Of a stretch of 64,000 nucleotides of DNA, positions 1 through 8,066 are shown piece after piece. Positions within the stretch are counted from its first letter, which is position 1. Each line of letters begins with the position of its first letter. A program made the position numbers and the translations under genes. The stretch comes from Actinomadura livida (GTDB taxonomy: Bacteria; Actinomycetota; Actinomycetes; Streptosporangiales; Streptosporangiaceae): positions 62,001 through 126,000 of the forward strand of contig NZ_BMRO01000015.1 in assembly GCF_014648675.1 (NCBI RefSeq). The letters run 5' to 3'. The notes under the pieces were generated by a model, which was given only the letters and a program-made list of their open reading frames with translations, searched no databases and had not been told where the DNA came from.

Positions 1-645
1 GCGCTGCCGCTGTGGCTGCTCGGCGTCCGGGACCGGCAGGTCGGCGGCCGGCACGCGCGGCCGCTGACCGGCATCGCCTACGGGCTCGGCGCGGGCGTCC
101 TGCTCGGCGCGACCGAGGTCTTCGGCATGGGTATGGCGATGATGCTCGCCGGGCCGGACCCGTGGGCCGTGCCGGCGACCGCGTACCCCGCGCTGTTCCT
201 GCTCGCGGGCGTCCTCGGCCTCGGGATGCTGTCGATCGGGCTGCAGCGCTGCCGCCTCACGATCATCGTCACCGTCGTCACGGTGACCGCGAAGACGCAC
301 CTGCTGCTGTCGGCCACGCTGCTCTACGGGGAGCCGTGGCCGCGCGAGTCCGGGCTGTTCCTGCTGCGGGTCGCCGGGGTCGGCCTCGCCGTCCTCGCGC
401 TGCTGGCGTTCCCCCGCCACGAGCGCCGCGGCCGCGCCCGCGCCGCCCGGGACGCCGGGCGGCGCCCGGTCCTTTCCTGGGTGCCGCCCGCGACGGCCCC
501 GGCTCGGCCGGTGCACGTCCAGCAGCGGATCGGCGCGCAGCCGCCGGCGTGGCCGGTCGCGCGGGCCGCCGGGTTCCGTGGGCACGGCCGGCCGGTCGCC
601 CCGCGCGGGGACCTCCCGTCCGCGGGCCCGCGGCCGCTCCGCTGA
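1..645 (+). CDS. Membrane protein, C-terminal part (DMT/EamA-like permease)
   Basis: The frame is already open at the left edge, so the N-terminus lies outside the window and 214 residues remain. The visible part has about four hydrophobic helices (roughly residues 24-48, 57-76, 82-103 and 117-135), rich in Gly, Ala and Leu. This is how the second half of a drug/metabolite-transporter permease looks. After the last helix the chain becomes a tail of about 75 residues rich in Arg, Pro and Ala, with no hydrophobic stretch, probably cytoplasmic. The family call rests on the helix pattern only, and no substrate motif is visible. It converges on the lipoprotein gene of the other strand. Confidence 0.55.
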   Translation, partial: ALPLWLLGVRDRQVGGRHARPLTGIAYGLGAGVLLGATEVFGMGMAMMLAGPDPWAVPATAYPALFLLAGVLGLGMLSIGLQRCRLTIIVTVVTVTAKTHLLLSATLLYGEPWPRESGLFLLRVAGVGLAVLALLAFPRHERRGRARAARDAGRRPVLSWVPPATAPARPVHVQQRIGAQPPAWPVARAAGFRGHGRPVAPRGDLPSAGPRPLR

Positions 646-662
646 CCGGCCGCGGCCGGGCC

Positions 663-1016
663 TCAGGACCCCGGCGCCCCGGAGCGTCCGATGCAGGCCA
701 TGAGGGCCTTCTGCGTGCGGCCGTCCTGCGGGTCGGGCTGCCAGGTGGTCACGTCTTCGGGGACCTTGATGCCCTGCTTGCGCATGCACGCGACGAACGC
801 GTTCACGACCTTGGACGGGACGGCCGAGGGCAGCCCCGGCGTCGCGCCGCCGCCCGAGGACGAGTCGCCCCCGCCGGCGTCACCGGACGGGGTCGCCGCG
901 GGGCTCTCCGCGGTGGGCTGGGCGGACGGCGTCGGCTCGGGACCACCGTCGCCGCCGCACGCGGTGAGCGCCAGCGCCGGCACGAGCAGCAGAACCGCGA
1001 GATGACGTCTGTTCAC
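663..1016 (-). CDS. Small secreted lipoprotein
   Basis: A 117-residue lipoprotein. The GTG start at 1016 is chosen because GGAGG lies 7-8 bases upstream and the product then begins with a compact signal peptide (MNRRH, a Leu/Val/Ala core, lipobox LTAC with the modified Cys at residue 20). A Pro/Ser/Thr/Gly-rich linker covers about residues 21-65. A short conserved-looking domain follows, with two cysteines (VACMRKQG and LMACIG, near residues 81 and 109) that could form a disulfide outside the membrane. Such small two-Cys lipoproteins are common in Actinobacteria and have no assigned function. It is a single gene, convergent with the permease fragment. Confidence 0.8.
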   Translation of the reverse strand: MNRRHLAVLLLVPALALTACGGDGGPEPTPSAQPTAESPAATPSGDAGGGDSSSGGGATPGLPSAVPSKVVNAFVACMRKQGIKVPEDVTTWQPDPQDGRTQKALMACIGRSGAPGS

Positions 1017-1265
1017 GGAGTGCCTCCAGTGGAGCGGGGGCCTAGACGATATCCAACGGGCGCGTGCCGCGCTTTTGGTGCGCAACTTTCATCGATCTGG
1101 ATTTATTGGGGTGCATCGGTGGGAATCGCATCGCATTGATCAACGAGTTGTCACTTCGCTTATAGTCGCGGAGCCGGATTGCCGCACCCCCGGGCATGGC
1201 GTGCGGGCGGTGCGCGGGTCCACACTCGGGTGCCTTCCTGATCCCGCGACCGAGGTTGGTGTGCA

Positions 1266-2966
1266 GTGACCGAAGACGCCCGCGACTTCGACGTGATCGT
1301 GGTGGGCTCGGGGTTCGGCGGCAGCGTGTCGGCGCTGCGGCTGGCGGAGAAGGGCTACCGCGTCGCCGTCATCGAGGCGGGCCGCCGCTTCGACGAGAAG
1401 ACCCTCCCGAAGACGTCCTGGCGGCTGCGCAAGTACGTGTGGGCGCCGCGCCTCGGGATGCGCGGGATCCAGCGCGTCCACCTCGTCGGCGGCAAGGCCG
1501 GCGTGCTGGTGCTGGCGGGCGCGGGCGTCGGCGGCGGCTCCCTGGTGTACGCGAACACCCTCTACGAGCCGCCGCGGCCGTTCTTCACCGACCGCCAGTG
1601 GGGCCACATCACCGACTGGCAGGACGAGCTCAAGCCGTTCTACGACCAGGCCCGCCGGATGCTCGGCGTCACCGTCAACCCGCTCGTCACCCCCGCCGAC
1701 GAGGCGATGAAGCGCGTCGCGGACCGGATGGGCGTCGGCGACACCTTCCACGCGACGCCCGTCGGCGTGCTGTTCGGCGAGAAGCCGGGCGAGGACGCGG
1801 ACGACCCGTACTTCGGCGGCGCCGGTCCCCGCCGCCGGACCTGCACCGCCTGCGGCTCCTGCATGATCGGCTGCAAGGTCGGCGCGAAGAACATGCTCAC
1901 GAAGAACTACCTGTACCTGGCCGAGCGGGCGGGCGTCGAGGTCGTCCCGGACACGACGGCCACCGCGCTCACGGCCCTCCCGTCCGGCGGCTACGAGGTG
2001 GCGACCGAGCGCACCGGCTCCCTGCGCAGGCGCCGCAGGACGCTGACCGCCGAACACGTCGTCCTCGCCGCCGGTACCTACGGGACGCAGCGGCTCCTGC
2101 ACCGGATGCGGGCCACCGGACGCCTCCCGAACCTGTCGCCCCGCCTCGGCGAGCTCACCCGCACCAACTCCGAGGCGCTCCTCGGCGTCGAGCGCATGAC
2201 CGTGTGGCACCGCAAGAAGGACGTCGACCACAGCACGGGCCTCGCGATCACCTCGTCCTTCCACCCGGACGAGAAGACCCACATCGAGCCCACCCGCTAC
2301 GGCGCGGGCAACAACGCGATGGGCGTCATCCGCACGCTGCTCGTCGACGGCGGCGGCCCGCCCCGCTGGCTGAAGTTCCTCGGCCAGGCGGCCCGGCACC
2401 CGACCGTCATCCTGCGGGGGCTGTCCCTCCGGGACTGGGCGAAGCGCACGGTCATCGCCCTGGTCATGCAGACCGCCGACAACTCCATCACCGTCGGCGA
2501 GAAGCGCGGACGCCTCGGCCGCCGCAAGCTCGTCGCGAGCCAGGGAGTGGGCGAGCCCAACCCCACCTGGATCCCCGTCGCGCACGACGCCGTCCGGATG
2601 CTCGCCGAGGAGCTCGACGCCACCCCGGGCGGGACGTGGTTCGACCTGTTCAACATCCCGACGACCGCGCACTTCATCGGCGGGTGCGTCATCGGGGAGA
2701 CACCGGAGGCGGGCGTCATCGACCCGTACCACCGCGTCCACGGGCACCCGGGCCTGCACATCGTGGACGGCTCCGCGGTCACCGCGAACCTGGGGGTCAA
2801 CCCGTCCCTCACCATCACCGCGCAGGCCGAGCGGGCGATGGCGTTCTGGCCCAACCGCGGGCAGAAGGACCCGCGTCCCGAGCCGGGCGCCCCCTACGAG
2901 CGCGTCGAGCGGATCATGCCGGACGACCCCGCCGTCCCGGAGCACGCCCCGGCCGCCCTCAGGTAG
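1266..2966 (+). CDS. GMC-family oxidoreductase, ChoD (cholesterol oxidase)-like
   Basis: A 566-residue flavoprotein. The N-terminus carries the FAD-binding dinucleotide fold (VIVVGSGFGGS, about residues 10-20, ending in an acidic VIEAG at the second strand). The GMC glycine-rich signature GAGVGGGSLVYAN follows near residues 85-97. The C-terminal half ends with HFIGGC and NPSLTITAQAERA, the conserved end of the cholesterol-oxidase/ChoD branch, which oxidises sterols or other alcohols with O2 or another acceptor. A cysteine cluster C193-x2-C196-x2-C199-x3-C203 lies in the middle and looks ferredoxin-like. No signal peptide is seen. The GTG start has only a weak ribosome site. Sterol as substrate is family inference only. 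The gene ends 1 bp from the convergent coiled-coil gene. Confidence 0.85.
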   Translation: MTEDARDFDVIVVGSGFGGSVSALRLAEKGYRVAVIEAGRRFDEKTLPKTSWRLRKYVWAPRLGMRGIQRVHLVGGKAGVLVLAGAGVGGGSLVYANTLYEPPRPFFTDRQWGHITDWQDELKPFYDQARRMLGVTVNPLVTPADEAMKRVADRMGVGDTFHATPVGVLFGEKPGEDADDPYFGGAGPRRRTCTACGSCMIGCKVGAKNMLTKNYLYLAERAGVEVVPDTTATALTALPSGGYEVATERTGSLRRRRRTLTAEHVVLAAGTYGTQRLLHRMRATGRLPNLSPRLGELTRTNSEALLGVERMTVWHRKKDVDHSTGLAITSSFHPDEKTHIEPTRYGAGNNAMGVIRTLLVDGGGPPRWLKFLGQAARHPTVILRGLSLRDWAKRTVIALVMQTADNSITVGEKRGRLGRRKLVASQGVGEPNPTWIPVAHDAVRMLAEELDATPGGTWFDLFNIPTTAHFIGGCVIGETPEAGVIDPYHRVHGHPGLHIVDGSAVTANLGVNPSLTITAQAERAMAFWPNRGQKDPRPEPGAPYERVERIMPDDPAVPEHAPAALR

Positions 2967-2967
2967 C

Positions 2968-4206
2968 TCAATCGCCGGAGTCGGAGTCCTCGGGCGCGCT
3001 CTCGGTTTCGGTGACCGGTTCGCCGGCGGCCTCGGCCCGCTCCTCGGCGACGCGGCGGGTGGCCTGGTGGACGCGGACGGCGAGCAGCGCGCGGGCGAAC
3101 CGGGCGGCCAGCTCGCCGTCCAGCAGCTCCGGCACCTGGTCGACGCTGATCATCCCGCCGGACCTGGCGGCGACCGTGCCGGCGCCGACCTTGATCCCGT
3201 GCCCGTCCGCGAGCTCCTCGACGGCCGGCAGGTCCAGCGCCGAGCGGATGGTGTCCTGCAGGGCGCGGACGGTCGCGGCGTCCCGGTTGATGCGGACCTC
3301 GGCGTCGTCGGCGCGCTCCTCGGCCCGGTCGGCGCGCTTCCGCTCGGTCTCGATGCGGGCCTCGGCGGTGTCGGCGACCTGCTCGGCGCGGTCGGCGCGG
3401 GTCGCCAGCTCGGCGGCGCGCGCGGCGACGGAGTCGCGTTCCACCGTCAGCCCCGCGATCTCGCCCTGGGCGGCGGCCAGCTCGGCGCGCAGCCGCCGCT
3501 CGGCGTCGGCGGCGGCCTCCAGCTTGGCCCGCGCTTCCGCGAGCCCGGTGCGCGCGTCGGTCAGCTCGCTTCGCGCGGTGGCCAGGGCGGCCTGCTCGGC
3601 GGACAGCCGGGTCGCGAGCTCGTCGCGCTCCTTCTCGGCCTCGGTCCGCGCCTGGTGCTCGGTGCTCCACGCCGCCTCGGCGCGCTTGCGCAGCCCCTCC
3701 GCGCTGGCGGCCTCGTTGGCGGACGTCGCCCGTGCCTGCTGGTGGGCGCCCGCCTCCTTCCAGGCGTTGGCCTCGCTCTCCTGCGCGGCCGCGACGCTGG
3801 CCTTCGCCGCGGCGAGTCCCTTCCGCAGCTCCTCCTGCGCTTCGGCGACCTCCTTGCGGGCCGCCTCCGCCTCGGCCTCGGCCCGCGCGGTCCGGGCGTC
3901 GGCGTCCGCGGCCGCCTGCCGCGCGGCGCGCGCCTCGGCCAGGGCGCTCTCGGCCTTGCCGAGGACGGCCCGCGCCTCGCCGTCGAGCCGGTCGCCCAGC
4001 GTGGCGGCGGTCGCGGTGAGCCGCTCCACCAGTTCGGCGAGCCGCTCGACGTCCTGCTCGAAGGCCGCCACGGGCGCGGGATCGACCCGGGCGATGGCCA
4101 CGCCCTTCCGGGCCGCCACCGGCTCGTCGTCGCCGGTTCGGTCGCCCGGCGGCCGGAGCGGCGCGGTCAGCGTGCCGTCGTCCGTGATCTCCTGATCTTC
4201 GCGCAC
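2968..4206 (-). CDS. Long coiled-coil protein of unknown function
   Basis: A 412-residue protein. Residues from about 45 to 330 are almost continuous heptad-like sequence rich in Ala, Glu, Arg and Leu (repeats such as AEAEAEAARKE and ADRAEERADDAEVRI), so a long parallel or antiparallel coiled coil is expected. The first 40 residues and the last 25 are acidic and disordered. Between about 330 and 390 is a short globular-looking part (LDLPAVEEL, MISVDQVPELLDGELAARFARALLAV). There is no signal peptide, membrane helix or ATPase motif. It could be a scaffold or DivIVA/SMC-like structural protein, but no family is recognised. It is a single gene, tail to tail with the GMC oxidoreductase. Confidence 0.75.
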   Translation of the reverse strand: MREDQEITDDGTLTAPLRPPGDRTGDDEPVAARKGVAIARVDPAPVAAFEQDVERLAELVERLTATAATLGDRLDGEARAVLGKAESALAEARAARQAAADADARTARAEAEAEAARKEVAEAQEELRKGLAAAKASVAAAQESEANAWKEAGAHQQARATSANEAASAEGLRKRAEAAWSTEHQARTEAEKERDELATRLSAEQAALATARSELTDARTGLAEARAKLEAAADAERRLRAELAAAQGEIAGLTVERDSVAARAAELATRADRAEQVADTAEARIETERKRADRAEERADDAEVRINRDAATVRALQDTIRSALDLPAVEELADGHGIKVGAGTVAARSGGMISVDQVPELLDGELAARFARALLAVRVHQATRRVAEERAEAAGEPVTETESAPEDSDSGD

Positions 4207-4251
4207 GCGAGCATCCTAGTGAAAACGCCCGGATTTGCACCGCTCGTCCCG

Positions 4252-4494
4252 TCATTGGGGTCTGGCGGGCCTGAGTCGTCCGCTACGCCGTGGGGCACGG
4301 CCTGCGGGCCTGCACGATCGCCGCACGCCCACCCCGGCCTGGCGCCCGCCCGCGTGCGCGCCGATGAGGGTCAGCAGCCGCAGCCGGACGGGGTCGGACA
4401 GCGCCTTGAACACCCGCGCCAGCTCGACCGCCTCGGCCTCCGCCAGCGGCTCCGCCGCCAGCGGTGAGCAGCACCCCGCCGCTTGATTCGACAT
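4252..4494 (-). pseudogene. Truncated ArsR-family regulator
   Basis: The first 50 residues are a clear ArsR N-terminus: a CC pair near the start, then ELARVFKALSDPVRLRLLTLI, the first helices of the winged-helix domain. After GAHAGG the similarity stops. The remaining 30 residues are Arg/Pro/Gly rich, and none of the three minus-strand frames down to 4207 contains the recognition helix or wing (no SQPTISHHL-like stretch). The regulator has therefore lost its DNA-reading half through a deletion. It is divergent from the ArsI/CadI-type gene that it would normally repress. Confidence 0.7.
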
Positions 4495-4562
4495 ATCTCT
4501 AATTTGACATCTGCCTAAGCAAGACGCAAACTCGAAGCTGTTTAGACGTACATCGAATCAAG
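4482..4562. promoter_or_regulatory. arsR/arsI divergent control region
   Basis: This is the spacer between the truncated arsR and the VOC-type gene. A perfect 10-bp inverted repeat flanks it: CTTGATTCGA at 4482-4491 and TCGAATCAAG at 4553-4562. Inside, TTGACA at 4504-4509 is a good -35 box for the plus-strand gene with a weak -10 (CAAACT) 17 bp on. An imperfect dyad TTTGACATCTGC / GCAAGACGCAAA lies at about 4503-4530, where an ArsR operator would be expected. The region is AT-rich compared with its surroundings. Operator assignment is inferred from position. Confidence 0.45.
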
Positions 4563-4570
4563 GAGCGGTC

Positions 4571-5014
4571 ATGTCCCGTGTTCAGCTAGCGCTGCGCGTC
4601 CCCGACCTGGAGGCGTCGATCGCCTTCTACTCCAAGCTGTTCGGCACGGACCCGGCCAAGGTCCGTGCCGGCTACGCCAACTTCGCCATCACCGAGCCCC
4701 CGCTCAAGCTGGTCCTGATCGAGGGCCAGGACGAGGAGACCACCCGCCTCGACCACCTGGGCGTGGAGGTCGAGGACACCGCCCAGGTCGCCGACGCCAC
4801 CGAGCGACTCAAGGAGTCCGGCCTGGTCACCCTGGAGGAGAACGACACCACCTGCTGCTACGCCGTCCAGGACAAGGTCTGGGTCACCGCCCCCGGCAAC
4901 GAGCCCTGGGAGGTGTACGTGGTCAAGTCCGACGCCGACACCCTCACCAAGCCCGAAACCTCCCCCTGCTGCACCCCGGCCACCGACGAGGAACCGGCCC
5001 CCGCCTGCTGCTGA
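4571..5014 (+). CDS. ArsI/CadI-family heavy-metal VOC protein
   Basis: A 147-residue vicinal-oxygen-chelate (glyoxalase/dioxygenase fold) protein of the ArsI/CadI group. ArsI enzymes are Fe(II) dioxygenases that cleave the C-As bond of trivalent organoarsenicals. CadI proteins of the same group are induced by cadmium. The N-terminus VQLALRVPDLEASIAFYSKLFG is the typical first beta-alpha module. Metal-ligand candidates are His in LDHLGVEV and Glu in WEVYVV. A vicinal Cys pair (DTTCCYAV, about residues 96-97) matches the arsenic-binding cysteines of ArsI. The C-terminal tail adds two more CC pairs (SPCC and the terminal ACC). Strong AAGGAGCGG ribosome site. It sits opposite the broken arsR, so it may now be unregulated or controlled in trans. 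Confidence 0.88.
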   Translation: MSRVQLALRVPDLEASIAFYSKLFGTDPAKVRAGYANFAITEPPLKLVLIEGQDEETTRLDHLGVEVEDTAQVADATERLKESGLVTLEENDTTCCYAVQDKVWVTAPGNEPWEVYVVKSDADTLTKPETSPCCTPATDEEPAPACC

Positions 5015-5026
5015 CCCACCGCTCCC

Positions 5027-5830
5027 TCAGCACGCGGTGAGCGGCTCGGCCTGGTAGGCCCGGTGAAGCAGTTCCAGGAAACGCGGCGCTGCGGGAACGG
5101 GCACGGCACCGATCCGCTGGACCGCGACCCCCGGCGTCCATGAGTTCATGACCACGGCACCGGCCAGCGTCGGCAGATCGGCGGGCGTGACCTCCGCTAC
5201 GCGCTGGGGGACGCCGAGGCGGTCCAGTTGCCGGCGGACGATGCCCATCGTGGTCCCGGTCAGCATCTCCGCGTCGGGCCACACCACGGCGTCGCCGTCC
5301 CAGAAGGCCAGATTCCAGATCGTTCCCTCGCTGAGCCGCCCCCGGCGGTCGACGAAGGCGGCGTCGTCCAAGCCGTCCCGGACGGCCCGGCGCATGAAGT
5401 AGGTCTTGGCCACCTCGCCGACATGCTTGACGGACGGCAGGACCCGCTCGTACTCGACCGTCGCCAGCGCCAGCGGCCCCGCCGGACCGGACGAGGGCGG
5501 TCCCGTCCGGACCAGGAGCTCGATCTCCGCGTCCCCTGCCTCTCCGATGAACTCCCCGGGCGACGAGTACACGGTGGCGGTCAGCGAGACGTCCGCGGGA
5601 CCGCTCTCCAGCGCCGCCCGCAACCGGGACCGCACCCGATCGTCGGGCGATGCCCGGCCGAACAGCTCCATGGAAGCGAGGCGGAGCCGCTCCAGGTGAA
5701 GGTCGAGGCCCCGCACCTTGCCCCCGCGTACCTGCATGGCGGTGAAATGGGCATAGCCCGCGAAGGCGAGCGGCGCCAGTTCTTCGGCGGTCGCCGCGCG
5801 GCCATTGCGATGAACGACAAAAGCGGACAT
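5027..5830 (-). CDS. Class IV (fold type IV) PLP aminotransferase/lyase family protein
   Basis: A 267-residue protein of the BCAT / D-amino-acid transaminase / aminodeoxychorismate lyase fold. The ATG at 5830 is preferred over an ATG five codons upstream because GGAGG sits 5 bases before it. Family signatures are visible: SVKHVGEVAKTYFMRRA (region of the PLP-binding Lys), AAFVDRRGRLSEGTIWNLAFW (the usual dxxGxlsEgtxxN block with the PLP-contacting Glu) and MLTGTTMGIVRR (phosphate-binding loop). Substrate cannot be read from the sequence. It is divergent from a MerR regulator with a MerR-type operator between them, so it is probably an inducible enzyme. Confidence 0.8.
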   Translation of the reverse strand: MSAFVVHRNGRAATAEELAPLAFAGYAHFTAMQVRGGKVRGLDLHLERLRLASMELFGRASPDDRVRSRLRAALESGPADVSLTATVYSSPGEFIGEAGDAEIELLVRTGPPSSGPAGPLALATVEYERVLPSVKHVGEVAKTYFMRRAVRDGLDDAAFVDRRGRLSEGTIWNLAFWDGDAVVWPDAEMLTGTTMGIVRRQLDRLGVPQRVAEVTPADLPTLAGAVVMNSWTPGVAVQRIGAVPVPAAPRFLELLHRAYQAEPLTAC

Positions 5831-5870
5831 GAGTGCCTCCAGCAATGCGGAATGATCGGCCGGCGGGACG

Positions 5871-5902
5871 ACGTTAGGCCTTCACACCGGTGAGAAGGTC
5901 AA
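5871..5902 (-). promoter_or_regulatory. MerR-type promoter/operator for the aminotransferase
   Basis: A near-perfect 20-bp palindrome, CCTTCACACCGGTGAGAAGG, lies at 5879-5898 (one mismatched pair). It is embedded in a minus-strand promoter with -35 TTGACC (5902-5897) and -10 TAACGT (5876-5871). The spacer is 20 bp instead of 17, and the palindrome fills it. This over-long spacer with a centred dyad is the classic arrangement of MerR-activated promoters, in which the regulator bends the DNA to realign the boxes. The adjacent plus-strand MerR gene starts at 5919. Confidence 0.7.
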
Positions 5903-5918
5903 CCCGCGGGACGGTGAC

Positions 5919-6281
5919 ATGCTGATCGGCGAGTTGTCCCGGCGTACCGGGGTGAGCCCGCGGCTGCTGCGGTACTACGAGGAGCAGGGCCTGCTGGAGC
6001 CCGGACGCGACCCGAACGGCTACCGCCACTACGACGAAGCCGCCGTCCTCACCGTCCGCAAAATCCGCGTCCTCCTGGACGCGGGCCTGACCAGCGACGT
6101 GATCCGGGCGGTCCTCCCGTGCACCAGGGACGACCGCCCGGACTTCGACTGGTGCGCCGACATCCGCGACCTCCTGGCCCGAGAACTGGCGGCCCTGGAC
6201 ACCCGCATAGCGGACCTCCAACACAACCGCGGCACCCTCGCCGCATTCCTCACGCCGGACCAGCCCCCGGGACACAGCTGA
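5919..6281 (+). CDS. MerR-family transcriptional regulator
   Basis: A 120-residue regulator. The N-terminal winged helix is plain: LIGELSRRTGVSPRLLRYYEEQGLL, then RDPNGYRHYDEAAV (residues 2-45). The dimerisation coiled coil is at about 78-110. A cysteine at about 68 (VLPCTRDD) and one at about 78 (WCADI) are possible effector contacts, but the arrangement does not match the metal-binding loops of MerR, CueR or ZntR, so an organic inducer is more likely. It is divergent from the class IV aminotransferase and ends 14 bp from the convergent MFS gene. Confidence 0.9.
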   Translation: MLIGELSRRTGVSPRLLRYYEEQGLLEPGRDPNGYRHYDEAAVLTVRKIRVLLDAGLTSDVIRAVLPCTRDDRPDFDWCADIRDLLARELAALDTRIADLQHNRGTLAAFLTPDQPPGHS

Positions 6282-6294
6282 TCTCGCGCTTCCC

Positions 6295-7842
6295 TCAGGT
6301 GAGGACGTCGGAGGGCTCCGGGGACACGTTCACCGGGCTGAGGGGCACTTCGGGGGCGGGGGGCTGTTCGTTGCGGGTCAGGAGGCCGATCACGACGGCT
6401 CCGGCGGCGACGATGGCGGCGCTGATCAGTGTCGTCACCTGCAGTCCGGTGGTGAAGGCGTCGCGTGCGGCGTCCAGCATCTCGGGGCCGGCCGGTCCGG
6501 GAAGGCGTCCGGCGGCCTCCACGGCGCCGGCGAGGCTCTCCCGGGCCGCGGTCTCGGCGGCCTGCGGGACGGCGGCCGGGAGGGAGTCGCTGAGCCCGCC
6601 TCGGTAGATCGCCGTTCCCAGGCTGCCGAGGAGCGCCATCCCGGCGGCGAGGCCGAACTCCTGGCCGGTCTCCGAGATCGCCGAGGCCGCGCCGGCCCGC
6701 TCCGGAGGCGCAGTGGTGATGATCCGGTCGATCGCCAGGAGGACCCAGGGGCCGAAGCCCACGCCCATGACGACCAGCCCGACGACGATCCAGGCCAGAC
6801 CGGCGACGCTGATCATCAGTGCGCCGGCGGCCACGACGCTCATGGAGCCCGCCAGCACCACCGCCGGACGGAAGCTGCCGGTGACCCTCGGCGCGAGCTG
6901 CGTGCTCAGCAGCACCGAGGCCGCCTGCGGAAGCATCCACAGACCCGCCTCCAAGGGCGACAGACCCAGGACGAGCTGCAGGTACTGGTTGACGAAGAGC
7001 ATCACGCCGCCCATGGCGACGAGCCCCACCATCAGCGAGGCGAGCGAGATGCTGAAGTCGCGGTAGCGGAACAGCCGCACGTCGATCATCGGGTCGGCCA
7101 GGCGGCGCTGCCGGCGCACGAACGCGACCCCGAGCACCAGGCCGGCCGCGATGGACACCGCCACCGTCTCGTCCATGCCGTGGGTCGCGATGCGCTTGAT
7201 GCCGTAGATGAGCGAGAGCACGGTGCCCAGCGACAGGACGGCGCTCGGCAGGTCGAGCCGCCCGGCCTCCGGGTCGCGGTACTCGGGCAGCAGGAACGGC
7301 CCGGTGAGCAGCAGGATCGCCATCACCGGAACGCCGAGCAGGAAGACCGAGCCCCACCAGAAGAACTCCAGCAGCAGCCCGCCGACCAGCGGGCCGATCG
7401 CGGAACCCACCATGAAGCCGGCCATCCAGACGGCCAGGGCCTTGGTGCGCTCGGCGTCGTCGGTGAACATGTTGCGGATCAGCGACATGGTCGACGGCAT
7501 CAGCGTCGCCCCGGCCACGCCGAGCAGCGCCCGCGAGACGATGAGCATCTCGGCGCTGGTGGAGTACGCGGCCAGCAGGGACGCGACGCCGAAGGCGCCC
7601 GCGCCGACCAGCAGCACCTTGCGCCGCCCGATCCGGTCGCCCAGCACCCCCATGCTGATCAGGAATCCCGCGATCATGAAGCCGTAGATGTCGAGGATCC
7701 ACAGCAGCTGGTTCGCGGTCGGGTCCAGGTCGGCGCCGAGCTGCGGGATCGCCAGGTGCAGCACGGTCATGTCGATCGAGATGAGCAGCGTGGGCAGCGT
7801 GAGGACGGCCAGCCCGATCCACCGTCTGGGGACGGTCGCCAT
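6295..7842 (-). CDS. MFS drug/proton antiporter, DHA2 (14-TMS) family
   Basis: A 515-residue permease. The start at 7842 is chosen over a frame extension of 48 polar residues because the protein then begins MATVPRRWIGLAV directly before the first helix and AGGAAGGAA lies about 8 bases upstream. Fourteen hydrophobic segments are present. Motif A appears as GVLGDRIGRRKVLLVG after helix 2, and motif C-like sequence GSAIGPLVGGLL in helix 5, as in EmrB/QacA exporters. The final helix is followed by a short acidic Pro-rich tail. It probably exports drugs or dyes across the cytoplasmic membrane. Substrate unknown, and no dedicated regulator touches it. Confidence 0.9.
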   Translation of the reverse strand: MATVPRRWIGLAVLTLPTLLISIDMTVLHLAIPQLGADLDPTANQLLWILDIYGFMIAGFLISMGVLGDRIGRRKVLLVGAGAFGVASLLAAYSTSAEMLIVSRALLGVAGATLMPSTMSLIRNMFTDDAERTKALAVWMAGFMVGSAIGPLVGGLLLEFFWWGSVFLLGVPVMAILLLTGPFLLPEYRDPEAGRLDLPSAVLSLGTVLSLIYGIKRIATHGMDETVAVSIAAGLVLGVAFVRRQRRLADPMIDVRLFRYRDFSISLASLMVGLVAMGGVMLFVNQYLQLVLGLSPLEAGLWMLPQAASVLLSTQLAPRVTGSFRPAVVLAGSMSVVAAGALMISVAGLAWIVVGLVVMGVGFGPWVLLAIDRIITTAPPERAGAASAISETGQEFGLAAGMALLGSLGTAIYRGGLSDSLPAAVPQAAETAARESLAGAVEAAGRLPGPAGPEMLDAARDAFTTGLQVTTLISAAIVAAGAVVIGLLTRNEQPPAPEVPLSPVNVSPEPSDVLT

Positions 7843-8066
7843 ATTCGATTCCTTCCTCGCTGGGTGGCTCAAGCGTCCGGCCGCGTCGGCAGCCGGTCGC
7901 CTGCGAATGAGGAAGTCGTCAAAGGGGCACTCGATTCCGCCTTGGCGCTCGACTCGGCCGAAAGTCCCGCACCGCCTCCGTCGCACGACCTAGGCGAGCG
8001 TATGCTCCGCCTCCGACAAACCGCGGCGGGGCGAGAACGTCAGCTGCCGGGCGGGTCGCCGCCCCG

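Noticed and set aside
1196..4195. A 999-codon plus-strand frame spanning the GMC and coiled-coil genes
   Set aside because: Its translation is Arg/Ala/Ser/Pro-rich low complexity without any domain; it is the shadow of real genes in a very GC-rich sequence.
4207..4251. Missing half of arsR recoverable by a frameshift
   Set aside because: All three minus-strand frames were read down to the next gene; none contains the recognition helix or wing.
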